Source: Calycina herbarum (taxonomy: Eukaryota; Ascomycota; Leotiomycetes; Helotiales; Pezizellaceae). Taken from it: a stretch of 64,000 bases of DNA. Under the pieces are notes generated by a model. It was not told where the DNA came from, did not search any database, and saw only the letters and a list, made by a program, of their open reading frames with translations. Shown piece by piece: positions 35,297 to 46,671 of the stretch; position 1 is the stretch's first letter, and the number at the start of each line of letters is the position of its first letter. The stretch covers positions 124,001 to 188,000 of the forward strand of contig LLEY01000056.1 of assembly GCA_001414485.1 (NCBI GenBank), given 5' to 3'. Made by a program: the position numbers and the translations under genes.

Positions 35297-37180
35297 TTAT
35301 CTTGCTTCTGGCGCTATCCAAGTCCCATTACCATACCATATCCCCGCCTTTGTATAATCCAAACTATTCCCTCCACTCAGATATCCAAATCTGAAATACT
35401 CCGAAAATCCAGGAGAAGCCCTCACCCACTTGAAGTGATCTTCGGGTGGGGACGTCTCACCAAAATAGCTTCTGTGCCTCTCAACATCATTCACAAGAAT
35501 GCTAATTCCATCATATCCAAGTTGTGGTGATGGAAATGTCCAACTGAATGTTATATCCGGGGTCTCTGACCACATGAAAATATCCGGCTTCAGGATAGTT
35601 GGGAGCTGAGACCCAAAAGCTCCGTCATTCCGAAGGGCCCCTGGTGTTTGCAGAACAGAATCGAAGCCCCATCGCGAGATTCCATTGATAAAAAGACCCA
35701 GTAATATTCCTTGATAAAGTAAAGATGGCCGTGTTTGGAGACTTGTTCCAGGAAGTAGTAGCAAAGCTAAAATATAATGATGGATTCGTAATTCGAGGCC
35801 AGGAAGGAGCAGACAAACCCCTATCGAGACTATTAAAATTCCGTAAAGAGTCAAATATTTCAGTAGTCGGTTTTCCAGTCTGAAGTAGTATGCTTGCTGA
35901 GTGACAATGCCGACTATTATAAGGATGATTATTGCAAGAGCTAGCTTTGCTCCGGGTTGTTGCTCTAAATCATGGGCCCTCAGACGTTGAATTGGGATCC
36001 ACTCAAATGTGTAATTGGACAATGCACCAAACCAGCATCCTCCTAGCCAAAAGAGCATCTTTTCAAACTGGGCTGTCAAGTCTCTAAGAGAATGCCGGAC
36101 ACATATCCAATAAAGTACAATGGAGCAGAATGCCGCTGGCAAAAATCTCCCTGCATAGCTTGAGAACAGTTCCGAGAGCACGGAAATCGAGAAATCGGAG
36201 ACGCTTGGAGGGTCTGAGATCAGACTAACATGTGCAAATAATGTGGCGAAAGTTGCAAAAAACTGTACAGCCGCTGAGGTTGTAAATATTGAAAGTATTG
36301 CTGTGAAAGCCAGAGAGATGGCCAACAAACTCCAGCGTTGGTCTGGTTGACATTCGAAACCAGAATCTGATTTGAACTTGAAAGAAAGCGGAAAATAAGA
36401 GTCAAATCCAATACTTTCCATGCCATTATTTGGAGTAGACTGAAAATTATTCTGAGAGCCAACTCGAGATAATATCCCACAGCCTCCAGTCTCATCACTG
36501 ACAACCCCAGCATGAATAGCAGCACTGCATATGAACGAATCCCCGCGGTAAACAGGACCACCAATAACCAGAGGCTGATACAGGATTTCTTGGGAGCCGA
36601 CAGCACGTGGGTTTAAAACTTGGACTTGAGCACAATTCGCATCACAACGAAAGGCAAATGAAGATCCATTGAATGGCCGACACTCAAATCCATCTAATCC
36701 ACACTCGCTATCCTTATGCCATAAGGTCTTGACACAATCAATGTGTTGTATTTGTTGACCAGATCCTGGGATTTTACCAGCAGCGGTACTCTTGTAGAGA
36801 ATATAACCAACAAGCAAAGCCCAAAGTAAGCAACAACTTGTCAACACCGCAATCTTTCGCTTCCTCGTTGGAGAAATTCGATCCAGCAAGTCAACAGGAT
36901 ATGTTTGAATAGACGGAAACCATGGAGTAATAGCTTGTATTTGTGGTGGCTGAGGTCCTTTGAGGAAATTGGTGAATGTGTTGGTAGCATGTTGGATTTT
37001 GGTAAAGATCCGGGAACTCCGGGAAGAGTATATGTTTTGTTGTTTGGGTATTATGTTTTCATTATTGAAGTCTTCGAGTTCGATAGAATCTTTCTGCAGG
37101 GGTTGTGCTTCTTCATCGATGGTGTATGGATCTGCCTCGTCTTCCCTCCTCCCATATCTTTCTTCCGAGGGTCGGTTCAT
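35297..37180 (-). CDS. LCCL-domain multipass membrane protein, 627 aa
   Basis: A single exon. The N-terminal about 120 residues are cytosolic (MNRPSEERYGRREDE), followed by a membrane helix (about 110-130). The LCCL domain (about 145-260) has its Cys set in DCVKTLWHKDSECGLDG, FRCDANCAQ, FICSAAIHAGV and GGCGILSRVG. After it come about eight hydrophobic helices, then a C-terminal extracytosolic tail with WYGNGTW. This layout is typical of a fungal LCCL family annotated in many ascomycetes with unknown role; LCCL domains occur in secreted or surface proteins and may bind lipids or carbohydrates. Location is probably secretory membranes. Confidence 0.88.
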   Translation of the reverse strand: MNRPSEERYGRREDEADPYTIDEEAQPLQKDSIELEDFNNENIIPKQQNIYSSRSSRIFTKIQHATNTFTNFLKGPQPPQIQAITPWFPSIQTYPVDLLDRISPTRKRKIAVLTSCCLLWALLVGYILYKSTAAGKIPGSGQQIQHIDCVKTLWHKDSECGLDGFECRPFNGSSFAFRCDANCAQVQVLNPRAVGSQEILYQPLVIGGPVYRGDSFICSAAIHAGVVSDETGGCGILSRVGSQNNFQSTPNNGMESIGFDSYFPLSFKFKSDSGFECQPDQRWSLLAISLAFTAILSIFTTSAAVQFFATFATLFAHVSLISDPPSVSDFSISVLSELFSSYAGRFLPAAFCSIVLYWICVRHSLRDLTAQFEKMLFWLGGCWFGALSNYTFEWIPIQRLRAHDLEQQPGAKLALAIIILIIVGIVTQQAYYFRLENRLLKYLTLYGILIVSIGVCLLLPGLELRIHHYILALLLLPGTSLQTRPSLLYQGILLGLFINGISRWGFDSVLQTPGALRNDGAFGSQLPTILKPDIFMWSETPDITFSWTFPSPQLGYDGISILVNDVERHRSYFGETSPPEDHFKWVRASPGFSEYFRFGYLSGGNSLDYTKAGIWYGNGTWIAPEAR

Positions 37181-37705
37181 GGTGCCGAAAGGGTGACGTA
37201 TTCGCCAGACCAGTTTACAGCGTTGCGCAGATCATTTCGCTCACTTCTCAATCCATGGAACCGGTTTGCTATGTCTTGATTCTTTGAGCTGATGGGATGA
37301 GGTTGTGTCCTCGATCGCGAAGGATTCATGTCATGGCCAAGCAGTCGGCACTGACTAAGCGAGCCAGGCAATCCCTGTCCGAATTTTGTTCGTATTTGTG
37401 ACTTGCTCGCTCTCTCTGTTACATTCATTTGTTATTCAGTAGTAGCTTTCGTTAGAACGCTCATAATTTAAAGCTGTACCCGAACTTCAAAACAACAGAA
37501 TTTTTAACACAACTTGCCGTTTCCCCCCCCCCCCCCCCCCTTCAGTGTCCTCACTCTACTTCCTCCTCTAAACCACTTCTCAAGTAAGAGGTACTGTCTT
37601 TATTCTAAACACTGAACAACCTTATGTGCCCCTTCTCTTCTTACTCTTGAAATAGTAGACTAATGAAAGTTACCACTGAATCGTTTCCCAGCATCCCTTA
37701 ATAGC
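37181..37705. other. Intergenic: LCCL gene promoter, with a poly-C run
   Basis: No gene recognised. Eighteen consecutive C at 37523-37540. Confidence 0.55.
37523..37540 (+). repeat. Poly-C run, 18 bases
   Basis: ttc(n)ttcag context; the length is prone to sequencing error. Confidence 0.95.
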
Positions 37706-39029
37706 TTATCTAGGTGCACAATTAATCGATTCAAAGGTAAAAAGCATGGTATTTTTCTCGAATACTAAGCAAATACATTTGTCCTCTACACGTGACTTCT
37801 CAACAAACATCCCCAAGACAGCAAGAAGCCCATAGAAGAGAAAAACATACGCGAAGCAGAAACTTTGTAAAAGCTGACCTCCAATTGCAATCTCCAAAAA
37901 ACGATCTCGTGCCTCTCCTTTAGGTAACTTCGCAAATGCTCGTGCTTTAGCCTCGATGTAAATTATCCGATCGAATGCGATTGCAAGTTGCTTGGGGGTT
38001 AGACGATTCTGGTAGTGTTGTAGGAGAATGTCGCCAGCAGCATCCAAATGATCCAAAGGAATCTGAGCATTCGCGGCAGCTTGTCCTTCTTTCTCCTGTC
38101 CTATTTCCTTTTGTCTAGTCTCTGGCACCTCTCGCGTAGCCTTCAGTTCCCTTGTAACCATATTGATAACCAACCCAGCATCCATATTTTGAGGTTGAGA
38201 GCGTTTTTTTGGTGGAGGTGTTTCTCCATTCGTATCTGCTTCGTCGCTCAATTGATCTTGATTTTTGCGCTTGTTCGATGCTCGAGATACCAAGAGTGGC
38301 TCTTCTGACTTTGAATTTGAGAGCGTAGCAACATCTTCTCCAGCAGCTTTCGTTTTCGGGAACATCTCTCGTAGAATTTGGTAGCGGCATTGAAGCACAT
38401 TTGACATGTGCCACCCGATACCGCAGTGACCCTTTTTCTGGAACTTTATTAGCACAAAGAATACTGCAATAAAGCAAATTAAGGTAATATTTACCTGGGC
38501 TAGGCCATACCAAGCGTTATCGTCTCCCTCGAATAGCTCTCTCTCTTCGTTCCATGCGAGACTTCGGGAACCCTCGCAGGCTAGGAAGTTCTTCTACGTA
38601 TCTTTGATACATCTCCACTTGTTTCTACATTGCTTGACATTCAAAAGTGACTTCTGACTATCTGAAACAACACTGCGGAAGTTTTCGAAGATTGTAGGCC
38701 ATGAATTGGGCTTGAACCCACCTCTCTTACTATTTTCTGCTGCCTTGAATTGTGCGTAGCATTCCTCAACAAGCGTTTTCATCAACTCGGCGGTCCAATT
38801 GAGACGTGGTGATTTCTCTTCTCCATCTTTGGTCTTCTTAACTATGGCATTGTCAGTTTTCTTGGGTTTTGCAACAGCGATATTTGGCCTGCCTTCTGAA
38901 GAGTCTTTGGTGGTATTTGGGTCGGCAGATACGGCTAGCTAGTGGGTGTTCAGGGACTAGTTGAGGAGAAGCCGAATCGCCCTTGTAAAGCAATAGCTGC
39001 AATACGGGGTCCCCCTGGTAATTTTCCAT
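37706..39029 (-). pseudogene. Broken Myb/SANT-like DNA-binding protein gene
   Basis: From the ATG at 39029 the frame starts MENYQGDPVLQLLLYKGD and is lost at 38935-38942, where CTAG is duplicated (ctagctag); a frame four bases off continues with a Lys-rich linker. It then enters a Myb/SANT-like domain (SPRLNWTAELMKTLVEECYA, SWPTIFENF, VKQCRNKWRCIKDT). A TAG at 38594-38596 follows KDT. After it come LAWNEERELFEGDD, an intron (38439-38494), KKGHCGIGWHMSN and a Lys/Pro-rich, helical C-terminal half to 37706. Such proteins are often multicopy in fungi. Two independent lesions argue for a pseudogene. The TAG could be a RIP-type change of CAG. Confidence 0.75.
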
Positions 39030-39808
39030 ATTTTGCTTTGGTGTTCAGGTTGAGGAGGAAGTCGGGAGGAATTCAACAATAACAAGCATGAGTGAATTAC
39101 ATCTATGTACAGAGCAAAACCCCCAAACTGAAGTTTAGGTGATGATTTCTTTCAAATTCCAGTTGTTGCACTGTAAACCAGGCAGCTGAAATTGGATCCA
39201 AGGAATCTATTTGTACATCAATGCTTGACATTGATTACCAGTGTTATGGAAGACAGTGATCTACTACTTCTAGTTCGCTGGGCTTTACATTTTGTTCTCT
39301 GGGTTCACATAACAGGTAATTGAGATCGATTAGAACTTAGCTCATAATCAAAGAAATAAAAGCACATCAAAACAGAGGAATTAAAGCAAACTCTGAAGCC
39401 AGAAGCTCCAGAGGGGAATGCTCTAAGGAAGGGCAACCGACTCTTAGTCTTGCCATTCGCTAATTCCGTCTATAATTTCCAATTCTTGACAGTTCCCCTC
39501 CTGCGCGGGACAAAGGGAACCCACCATTACCGAAGTTCTTGAACTAATTTCATCAAAGTTTGACTTGATTGGCTACTTACAAGTCAGTAAGAGATTATAG
39601 CGAAGCCACTCTTCTAAAGTATAAAAGCTAGTGCTTAAGGTCTCATGAATTTTTTCCTTCAACAACACCTCTTCTTTGAGATCTCAAAACAGGAGACTCA
39701 CACTTAGCTACCCGACCTTTTTGTCCTCCAATTGTAAACTTACATTGGAACAACCCAACAACTTGCAATTCTCCAATACACACTCTCCCAACAGTTGCAA
39801 CAAAAACC
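39030..39808. other. Intergenic between the broken Myb-like gene and the Cys-rich protein gene
   Basis: Upstream flanks of both; no gene recognised. Confidence 0.5.
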
Positions 39809-40574
39809 ATGCAATTCACTACTTTGATCTCATTCCTTTTGGGACTCCTCGCATATGTAAGTATGCACATCACCGCCTGGAAACTCCCGTATTGATATAT
39901 CAATTCCAGGTTCAAGCCCTTCCTCAACCAAGTGTTGATACCTCTGCGGTAGTCGAAAGCTCTGTCGTACATCTTGACGAGGCCATTGATGTATCAGCCT
40001 TGAGAAAGCGAGCCCAGGTGAATATCCATTTATTGCATCTTTCCATTTTTCACCTCTAATCCTTGCCTAGGAATCAGTCTGGTGCTGCTCTGATATGCCT
40101 GATGCCCATGGATGGTAAGTCCAATTCCTACTCAATCGTTGAAGCGAGGGGGCAAACATTCTTCTTAAGCCCCCCAATCTTTTAAGAAAAGATACCAAGG
40201 CAAACTCCGAAGTCTGAGAAAGATAAAATAACCACCCAATCGACAGAACCGCTGACTCAAACCACAGGCTCCCAACCGCAAGCATTAATGCAGGCTTAAA
40301 CATCGATGTCCTAATAGCCCAACAAAGAACATTTGTAATTCCTCCCCGCACTTGCCAAATTATTACATGTATCGGACAAGCATCGGTTACTGTTTGTAAC
40401 GATACCACAGATCCCAATCAAGTATCTACTTATTTCATGGGTGGATATGCCGGCGCTATCCAAGATGTTTGCGGTTGGCATGGCAAAGGACATTGCGGAC
40501 AGACCTTTGATAGTTTGGGCTTCAATGTGATCCTTCACGCTGAGAATTGCATTCCAGGTATATCGATTCTTTAG
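39809..40574 (+). CDS. Small secreted Cys-rich protein with Kex2 propeptide, 168 aa, four exons
   Basis: Exons 39809-39856, 39910-40017, 40071-40114 and 40268-40574 join in frame with clean borders (gtaagt, gtgaat, gtaagt donors). The first 19 residues (MQFTTLISFLLGLLAYVQA) form a signal peptide. A propeptide follows, ending in the dibasic site LRKR (residues 47-50) for Kex2. The mature part starts AQESVWCCSDMPDAHG and has eight Cys, including a CC pair and singles in RTCQ, ITCIG, TVCND, DVCGW, GHCGQ and ENCIPG. The spacing does not fit hydrophobins (only one CC pair). Effector-like by composition; no family recognised. Confidence 0.78.
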
Positions 40575-42332
40575 GATTGGATTTTGGGTTTGACATGAGC
40601 TGGTTCTCAAGACTTGGAGTTGGGGGAGGCGGGGTATTGACAATTTGAAATGTAGCAGAGGACTGTTTTGGTGGGGCCTCTAATTTATTGGTTGGGATGG
40701 GTTTTCGGATTGATCTGAGCTGGTTCTCGAGCATGGAGTCGAGTTTGCGAATGGGAGCTGCATTGACTGATTGGATATTAATAAGGATAGAACGAATAAA
40801 GTGCTCTGAATTTTGAATTTTGAACCAGAGTATGAATCTGACCCTTACCAAATTTCAAGAGAGTAAGATGTTGAAGAGTCGAGCACTTTTGGACCTCAAG
40901 ACTCCCAAAAATTCTTTGTCTAGAGTGTCTTGCGAGTAAAGTGTGTACATGAAGAGTGCTGACTCACCTTGGGTAGAGTTAATGAGACACCTAGTCAATT
41001 CTCTACAAAGCTCTTCCATCTTTAGGTATAAATATTTTCCGATTTTCGGTAAACTATAGCTATTGATGGAGAATTTGGCACATCAATATCCTGGTTTCTC
41101 CAAACCCTCTCAGTTTCAATTACCCTAAACTATTTAGTACAATTCTCCGTCAACTATATGACGGAGAGCAATATCGAGATCCGTTATAATCAGAACCACT
41201 GGAAGAAAAACGCAAGTAGAAAAAGAAGTAATAAGTTTATATCAAAGGGCTCGAAGTTTTCGCTGAGTAGATTCTCGAAATTCTAGACTTTGGGGTTTTC
41301 TCTTCTGTCAGCAGATAACTAAGAGATATTGAAAAAGTGCACTGACAGGAAGCCATATTTACTCAAGATATGCCCTAGTAATCCAAAAGTGGAAAAGACC
41401 TAGTTAGGATAATCGAGAATTGAAATCTGATTCTTCTAAAGCATCTTGAACAACAAGCCAAAAGCTCAAGTCCGTTATCATTTGGCATGTACAGGCTTTA
41501 ATAGAGTAGGCATACGCAGATCAAAGACCACACCTTTGAGTAAGCTCCTTCAAATGAAGATAAAAGAATCAACAAAAAGAATAAAGGAAAACCTAGAGAA
41601 AAGAACTCATAAGAACAATGTTACCAACCACCAACTCAGGAAAACCTTGATTCTCCGATGAAAACCACAGAGAATTAACTTGAACTTCCATTAAAAACCC
41701 AAAACAACTCTTTAGAACATCCACACACACAAAAAAAGGCAAGACAATACCACAGAAGGATTTTGCTTCTATCTCAGGAAAGAGCTTACTTTGAGCGTCT
41801 TTTGGATTCCTAGAATAATTAGGAAGTATTAATAGATACTGTCACCCTTCAAATTTGCAAATCAACGGGTTTTATGTATGTTTTGTAGTGGGACTATTTA
41901 CTGAATGAGAAACACTCCTTGAAGTAATCTCCAGAAACTGCCCTATGTACACATAATGAGAATTTTGTAGTTTCCCACCATCGTGATGAAAATGCCCCCA
42001 TTTCATTCAAAGGTCCACAATCATCAGCATGGAAAATATGGAAAAGAAGACCTCGGCAGAGAAGCCCCTTCAAAGAAAAACTCCCCTATGATGTATCCCA
42101 CTCCCACAATTCGAAAAGTAAAAAGAAAGGCCCGTAGGCAATATTCTAACAAAATAAACTCCCAAACACCCTCCTTTCGTTGAAATTCAATGCCTTGCGT
42201 ACAGTGTACACCTGTTCTAATGCCGAAGTATGCACACTAATGATTGGCCAGAAGCGCTAAACCGCCAGAAAACGCTGTGACGAAATGACTCGAAATCTGT
42301 AAGGAAGTTCCATGTTGACCTGACATCATGAC
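40575..42332. other. Intergenic, AT-rich, no gene recognised
   Basis: Contains an imperfect 120-bp direct repeat near 40,590-40,740. Short open frames at 41446-41661 and 41983-42183 (plus) are Lys-rich and without support. Confidence 0.45.
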
Positions 42333-43426
42333 TCAAAGTTTGGATTGGGCATCATCTTGGTGGATAGTAGTGCTGCACACAAAAATGTCAGCATTTCCGA
42401 CGAAACCAGTTGATTTGCAGGAACTTCAGAATGGGGGAGGGATATTGGGCACTGCCTCATACCCATGAGAAAACTTTCGCAAACAGATAGACGCGCAACC
42501 AAATCAAGAACGAAGGGCGAAAGAGAAAGAACCAAATTGCAGGAGCTTGGCCACTCACGTTCTGACTGGGTGTCGACCGCAGCGTCTTGGTTTACTGGGC
42601 TTTCCACGGAAACAGGTTGATTTGGCATCATCCTCGGCGGGGAGACCAAAGTTTCGCTTCATGCTGCAATACTCGAGTTCCTTGGGCATCCAGGACTTGA
42701 TATGTTGGTGGAGTTCACATCTGTACATGCCGCAGTGTGCGCACTCTTGCTTGCCAACGACCTCCCAAGCGGCCTCGAGAGAATTTGGACCGGAACGACG
42801 AGTGTTGAGAGGCATCTTGGTACCATAGATTGCGCGGTAGATGGAATAAGAACGAGGAGATGATAGACCGAGGCAGGTGGAATCGATTGGGTCGAGGTAA
42901 CTGAAGATTTGGAGTTGAAGCTCAGCCGGGAGTAGAGGTAGGGAGGCTCCACTTCGACTAGTCGCTAAGTGAGAAACTCGTTTGATGATATCTGGCGTGA
43001 TTTTGAAAACCCAGGTATCTTCTTCTTCTTCTGGAGTGGGACTGACTTCGGTATCGGTGCTGTTGAGTGTGTCGTTGTCAGAACTAGAAGAGGTTGCAAA
43101 GTTTGTAATACTCAGTGCGTTCATGTTCAATGACATTGGGAAGGGTCCGCCATATGTTGGTGCAGTTCCGGTTAGGGTGACAGAGGTCAGGTTCAGAACC
43201 CATGCATGAGCTGTTTGGTCATACTGTATTGTCTGGAGAGCACGGTCTCTGAAGACCTTGCAGGTATGTGCAAGAGACACAAGGTCATTTACATTGTCCA
43301 CCAGATCGACTATGTGCAATATAATCTCCAGGGTGAGAACACCGCTATATGAAATGTGAGCTTTAGTAGATATACGAAGGGTCAGAATACTTACAAGATT
43401 GGTGGGGGATTCCAAACCATATCCAT
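42333..43426 (-). CDS. F-box-like protein, 285 aa, three exons
   Basis: Exons 43395-43426, 42559-43344 and 42333-42372 join in frame (donors gtaagt, gtgagt). There are two F-box-like segments: LTLEIILHIVDLVDNVNDLV near the N-terminus and LLPAELQLQIFSYLDPIDST in the middle. A Cys/His cluster follows (QECAHCGMYRCELHQH). F-box proteins present substrates to SCF ubiquitin ligases through Skp1; the target is unknown. The frame stays open upstream of the first ATG to a TAG near 43,565 without another ATG, so an additional 5' exon is possible. The last exon encodes only TTTIHQDDAQSKL. Confidence 0.7.
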
Positions 43427-44326
43427 CTTGAAGAAGTCGTCCAAAGATTCAGACGTAAGGAGATGTGGAAAGGTGGGACTGCTGTTCACTTTCTGTCCAA
43501 GATGGACCGAGTGGATAAAGTTGCGTGCGGAACGCGGCGGTTGGTGTTCGCAATCCTCAATGCGCTAGTAATCTGTTCTCCCTGCACCAGAAGGTGGCAT
43601 TGAAGGTTGATGCTGGGTTGTGAATTATAGGCCTTTGTGTGGAAAAAAAAAGTTATAGACCAGCAAGTTTTAGGGGTCCTGCTTTAGCGGCAACGGTCGT
43701 CACCGATTCATAAACCCAACTTCAAGGCGGTGAGGTGAGTTGACGGGAGTTGGCCGAGTTGGAGTAGGCGCTAGACTCCGAGGTAAGTCCACGTTCCAGG
43801 TTGGCAGCGGGATCGTGAGATATTGATAGAGCCAGAGTCAGGTGTCATGCAGTACGTACCTGGGAAGGAGCCACACTGAAAGGAAGGAACCCCGAGGCTA
43901 CTGATCAGCCAAGCCGGCTAGATGGCCCAAAGTCAAGATATCTGCCCATTCAACAATTTGATATTCACTTTGGTACGGAACCATTCTATTGTCCTCCAAC
44001 TTCCTAGCCTTTTTCATTTGGGAATTGAATTTGAATAAGACATAAAGGAACGACTTGGAACTGATGCAATAAAAACAAATAATAGGCATCTGCAATGCAA
44101 ACATCACTCTCAACACCTGCACGTAAGAAAGACAAGATCTCCACGAAATCTTCGTAAATCATGCGAATAAAGACAGGAGATATAAGGATGTCAAGGGTTT
44201 GCACACTTAACCTATCAGCTGGGGAATTACCATTCCTCCCAGATCCCAGATCGCCCTAACCCGAAAATATTACATGCAATGGCCATTAAGTGTTATGTTA
44301 TGCTGAAGCTGTCCTCGTCATCATGC
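43427..44326. other. Intergenic upstream of the F-box-like gene
   Basis: No gene recognised. Confidence 0.45.
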
Positions 44327-45000
44327 TCATATTGAGATCCAGATCACACTGACAACAACATCCAATCCCTTGCTCTCTCCTCCCTCGTACTTGAAGCTCC
44401 ACATGCCGTCCGTCTTCTCGTTCCAGTATGCTCCCGTTGCGCTGTGCATCCCTCTTCGTCCAACATGTGGCTTGCCATCGGTGCCCGTAGCCTCCGTCTT
44501 TATATCACTCGTCGAGATCTTCGCATCTTCTCCCTCGGGCTTGATTGCTGCGGATTCTTGAACTGCCTTGGCCTTGTTCAGCGCGGAGGTCGGGACTAGG
44601 TGTTGGATGATTGTGCTGTTGACGGCGTATTTGAAAGATGGGCTGCCACCACCGGAAGGAGATGACTCGGAAATCAATTGGCGGAGGATGGAGTTCTGTT
44701 ATGCGACTCTGTTAGATCATTTGTCTGGATCGGGAGGGGGTGGACGGTGAGGGGCAACAAACTATGATGGTAGTATTCCAGGTTTCCGTCTTTGCATGCT
44801 CATAGTAGTCGGCACCTCCAAGAGCACTATTGCATGCCTGGCAATTGTTGGTTCAGTCAAGCGCATGGAAGGCAGCATGTGGGAGTAGGCATCTTACATC
44901 GTTGGCAATCTGCTTCAGCCTGGTGAAGGAAATGGGCTACGGACTTGTCAGTGTGATGCTGCTGTGGGACTTGGAGGGAGGTGCTCACTGGCGTGGACAT
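44327..45000 (-). CDS. Tctex-type dynein light chain, 164 aa, four exons
   Basis: Exons 44989-45000 (only 12 nt), 44898-44936, 44763-44837 and 44327-44695 join in frame. The product starts MSTPPISFTRLKQIAND, then ACNSALGGADYYEHAKTE and TWNTTIINSILRQLI. The Tctex core is KYAVNSTIIQHLVPTSALN and, after an inserted hydrophilic loop of about 45 residues (VQESAAIKPEGEDAKIS...), GMHSATGAYWNEKTDGMWSF and LDVVVSVIWISI. DYNLT proteins bind the dynein intermediate chain and cargo. The loop is longer than in animal DYNLT1 (about 113 aa). Divergent from Vtc1. Confidence 0.88.
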
Positions 45001-45836
45001 TTTGTTTGTAGAAACTCAAGGATTTGGAAATAGTTGAGGATGCGATGGAGTTGAAGTTGAGGTACAAATACGTTTGTACTTCCAAGACATGCATTTAGGT
45101 GAGCTAAATCTGGGGAAGTGGTCCAACCAATCAGGGTCATTGTTTTGAATGGCGAGGCTGTGGCACCGAGAGGCTTCAACCGTGCGGTGTACAAGAAAAG
45201 CAGCACTAAATCAGTGACCTAAATCTAATAATATGCTTGAAATCTGCATAAGCTGTCAATTGATAAGCTACGTACCTATTGAAATTAAAGCTGCTTGACA
45301 TATCAGGCCTAGAAGGTGTCTTAGGTACCCTAGTACAAGGCCGTTTTTCTACGAAAATGTCCGTTTCATGGAAACACGAGCACATGGCTTTTGCGTGTAA
45401 AAGAATCCCCATTTTTGTCTTCAATTTTTACATAAGAAAGACACAGGCTTCAGAGTTGAATAAATCCCAAACACAGTTTTTATATTCTCATGATAAGTGA
45501 TGTATAGTGTTGTTGTCTCACTAGCTCAACCACTCACAAAGCCTAGCTGGGGCACGTTTTTAAGGTGAAGTCGGGTGGGGCTGGGCTCCCAAATACCCCA
45601 TAGCAGCTTCCAAGCAAGGTTTTGAAAGTTAGCTGTTGTGACAAGGCCATTGTCTAACAAAGTCTTTCCCCTCATTTCTCTCAATCCGATACCAAATATC
45701 AACATACTCTCCGACATAATTAGAGGAATTTCCAAGGTGCAGGTGCTGTCTCCCATCTGAACAGCACGCACAAACCTGCCAATCAACATCCTCGTCCACT
45801 TTATCCATACAGAAGCCTTCATTCTATCTCAGCATC
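45001..45836. promoter_or_regulatory. Divergent intergenic region between the dynein light chain and VTC1
   Basis: 836 bp between the two start codons; no gene recognised inside. It presumably holds both promoters. Confidence 0.45.
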
Positions 45837-46309
45837 ATGTCCAGCCAACCTCTCCTTCAATCGGCGCCTGGTGAGTAGCCTCCTCCCATCAATTGGCGCA
45901 CCGCAGAACAATACCATGGATCAGAACTAACACCGTTCATACAGGCAAGCGCATCGCCCTCCCAACCCGCGTGGAACCGAAAGTTTTCTTCGCAAACGAA
46001 CGTACCTTTCTCTCATGGCTCAGCTTGGGCGTTGTGATCGGCGCGCTCGCCATTGGCATGCTGAACTTCGGTGACAGACCAGCATTCATCTCGGCCTTCC
46101 TCTTTACTCTCGCTGCCATGTTAACCATGATCTACGCCCTCGTCACATTCCACTGGAGAGCGAAGTCGATACGATTGAGGGGTCAAGCTGGGTTCGACGA
46201 TAAGCTTGGTCCTACCCTCCTCACGATTGTCATTCTCGTGGCTATGATTGTCAACTTTGTACTCCGGTTTACATACGAATCGAAGGATCAGAAGCATGGA
46301 AAAAACTGA
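45837..46309 (+). CDS. VTC1: Vtc1, vacuolar transporter chaperone subunit, 132 aa
   Basis: Vtc1 is the small membrane subunit of the VTC complex, which makes polyphosphate and moves it into the vacuole; it is also tied to vacuole fusion and V-ATPase function. Exons 45837-45870 and 45945-46309 join in frame (donor gtgagt, acceptor tacag). The protein starts [20 protein letters not shown], then [17 protein letters not shown], the family hallmark, then three membrane helices ([51 protein letters not shown]). Length matches the family (about 130 aa). Confidence 0.96.
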
Positions 46310-46671
46310 ATTGACGGTGGTTGCTGCGAGACGGGAAATGGGGAACTTGACACTAGCGCACGATGAAATGATGGAATCGGGTCGCGTATGGAGGTTGAGA
46401 AACAACCAGGCGTTTACGGGCTGGGTAGCTCATGCAATTGTACAATTTGGATCTCATGCTGTGATGCCGCGGGAAATGGATTGAGAGTGCTTAAACGGTG
46501 GCAACTTTGTGTTGTAAGATAGCTCTGGGCAATATTTTAGGTACTCTTTAATAAAGATTTGTGGTACCAAGCTATTTTTTCCTCTAGACATTGGGTTCAA
46601 CTTCTGTGTTATTTAGCTACAGGTGCCCTTCGTTGATATTATGGTACAAGTAGAGTTGCAAGCATTATTCA
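46310..46671. other. Short convergent intergenic region
   Basis: Shared 3' flanks of VTC1 and the Alba-domain gene. Confidence 0.5.

Noticed and set aside
39809..40574. Hydrophobin
   Set aside because: Eight Cys are present, but only one CC pair occurs and it is at the first position; hydrophobins need C-CC-C-C-CC-C.
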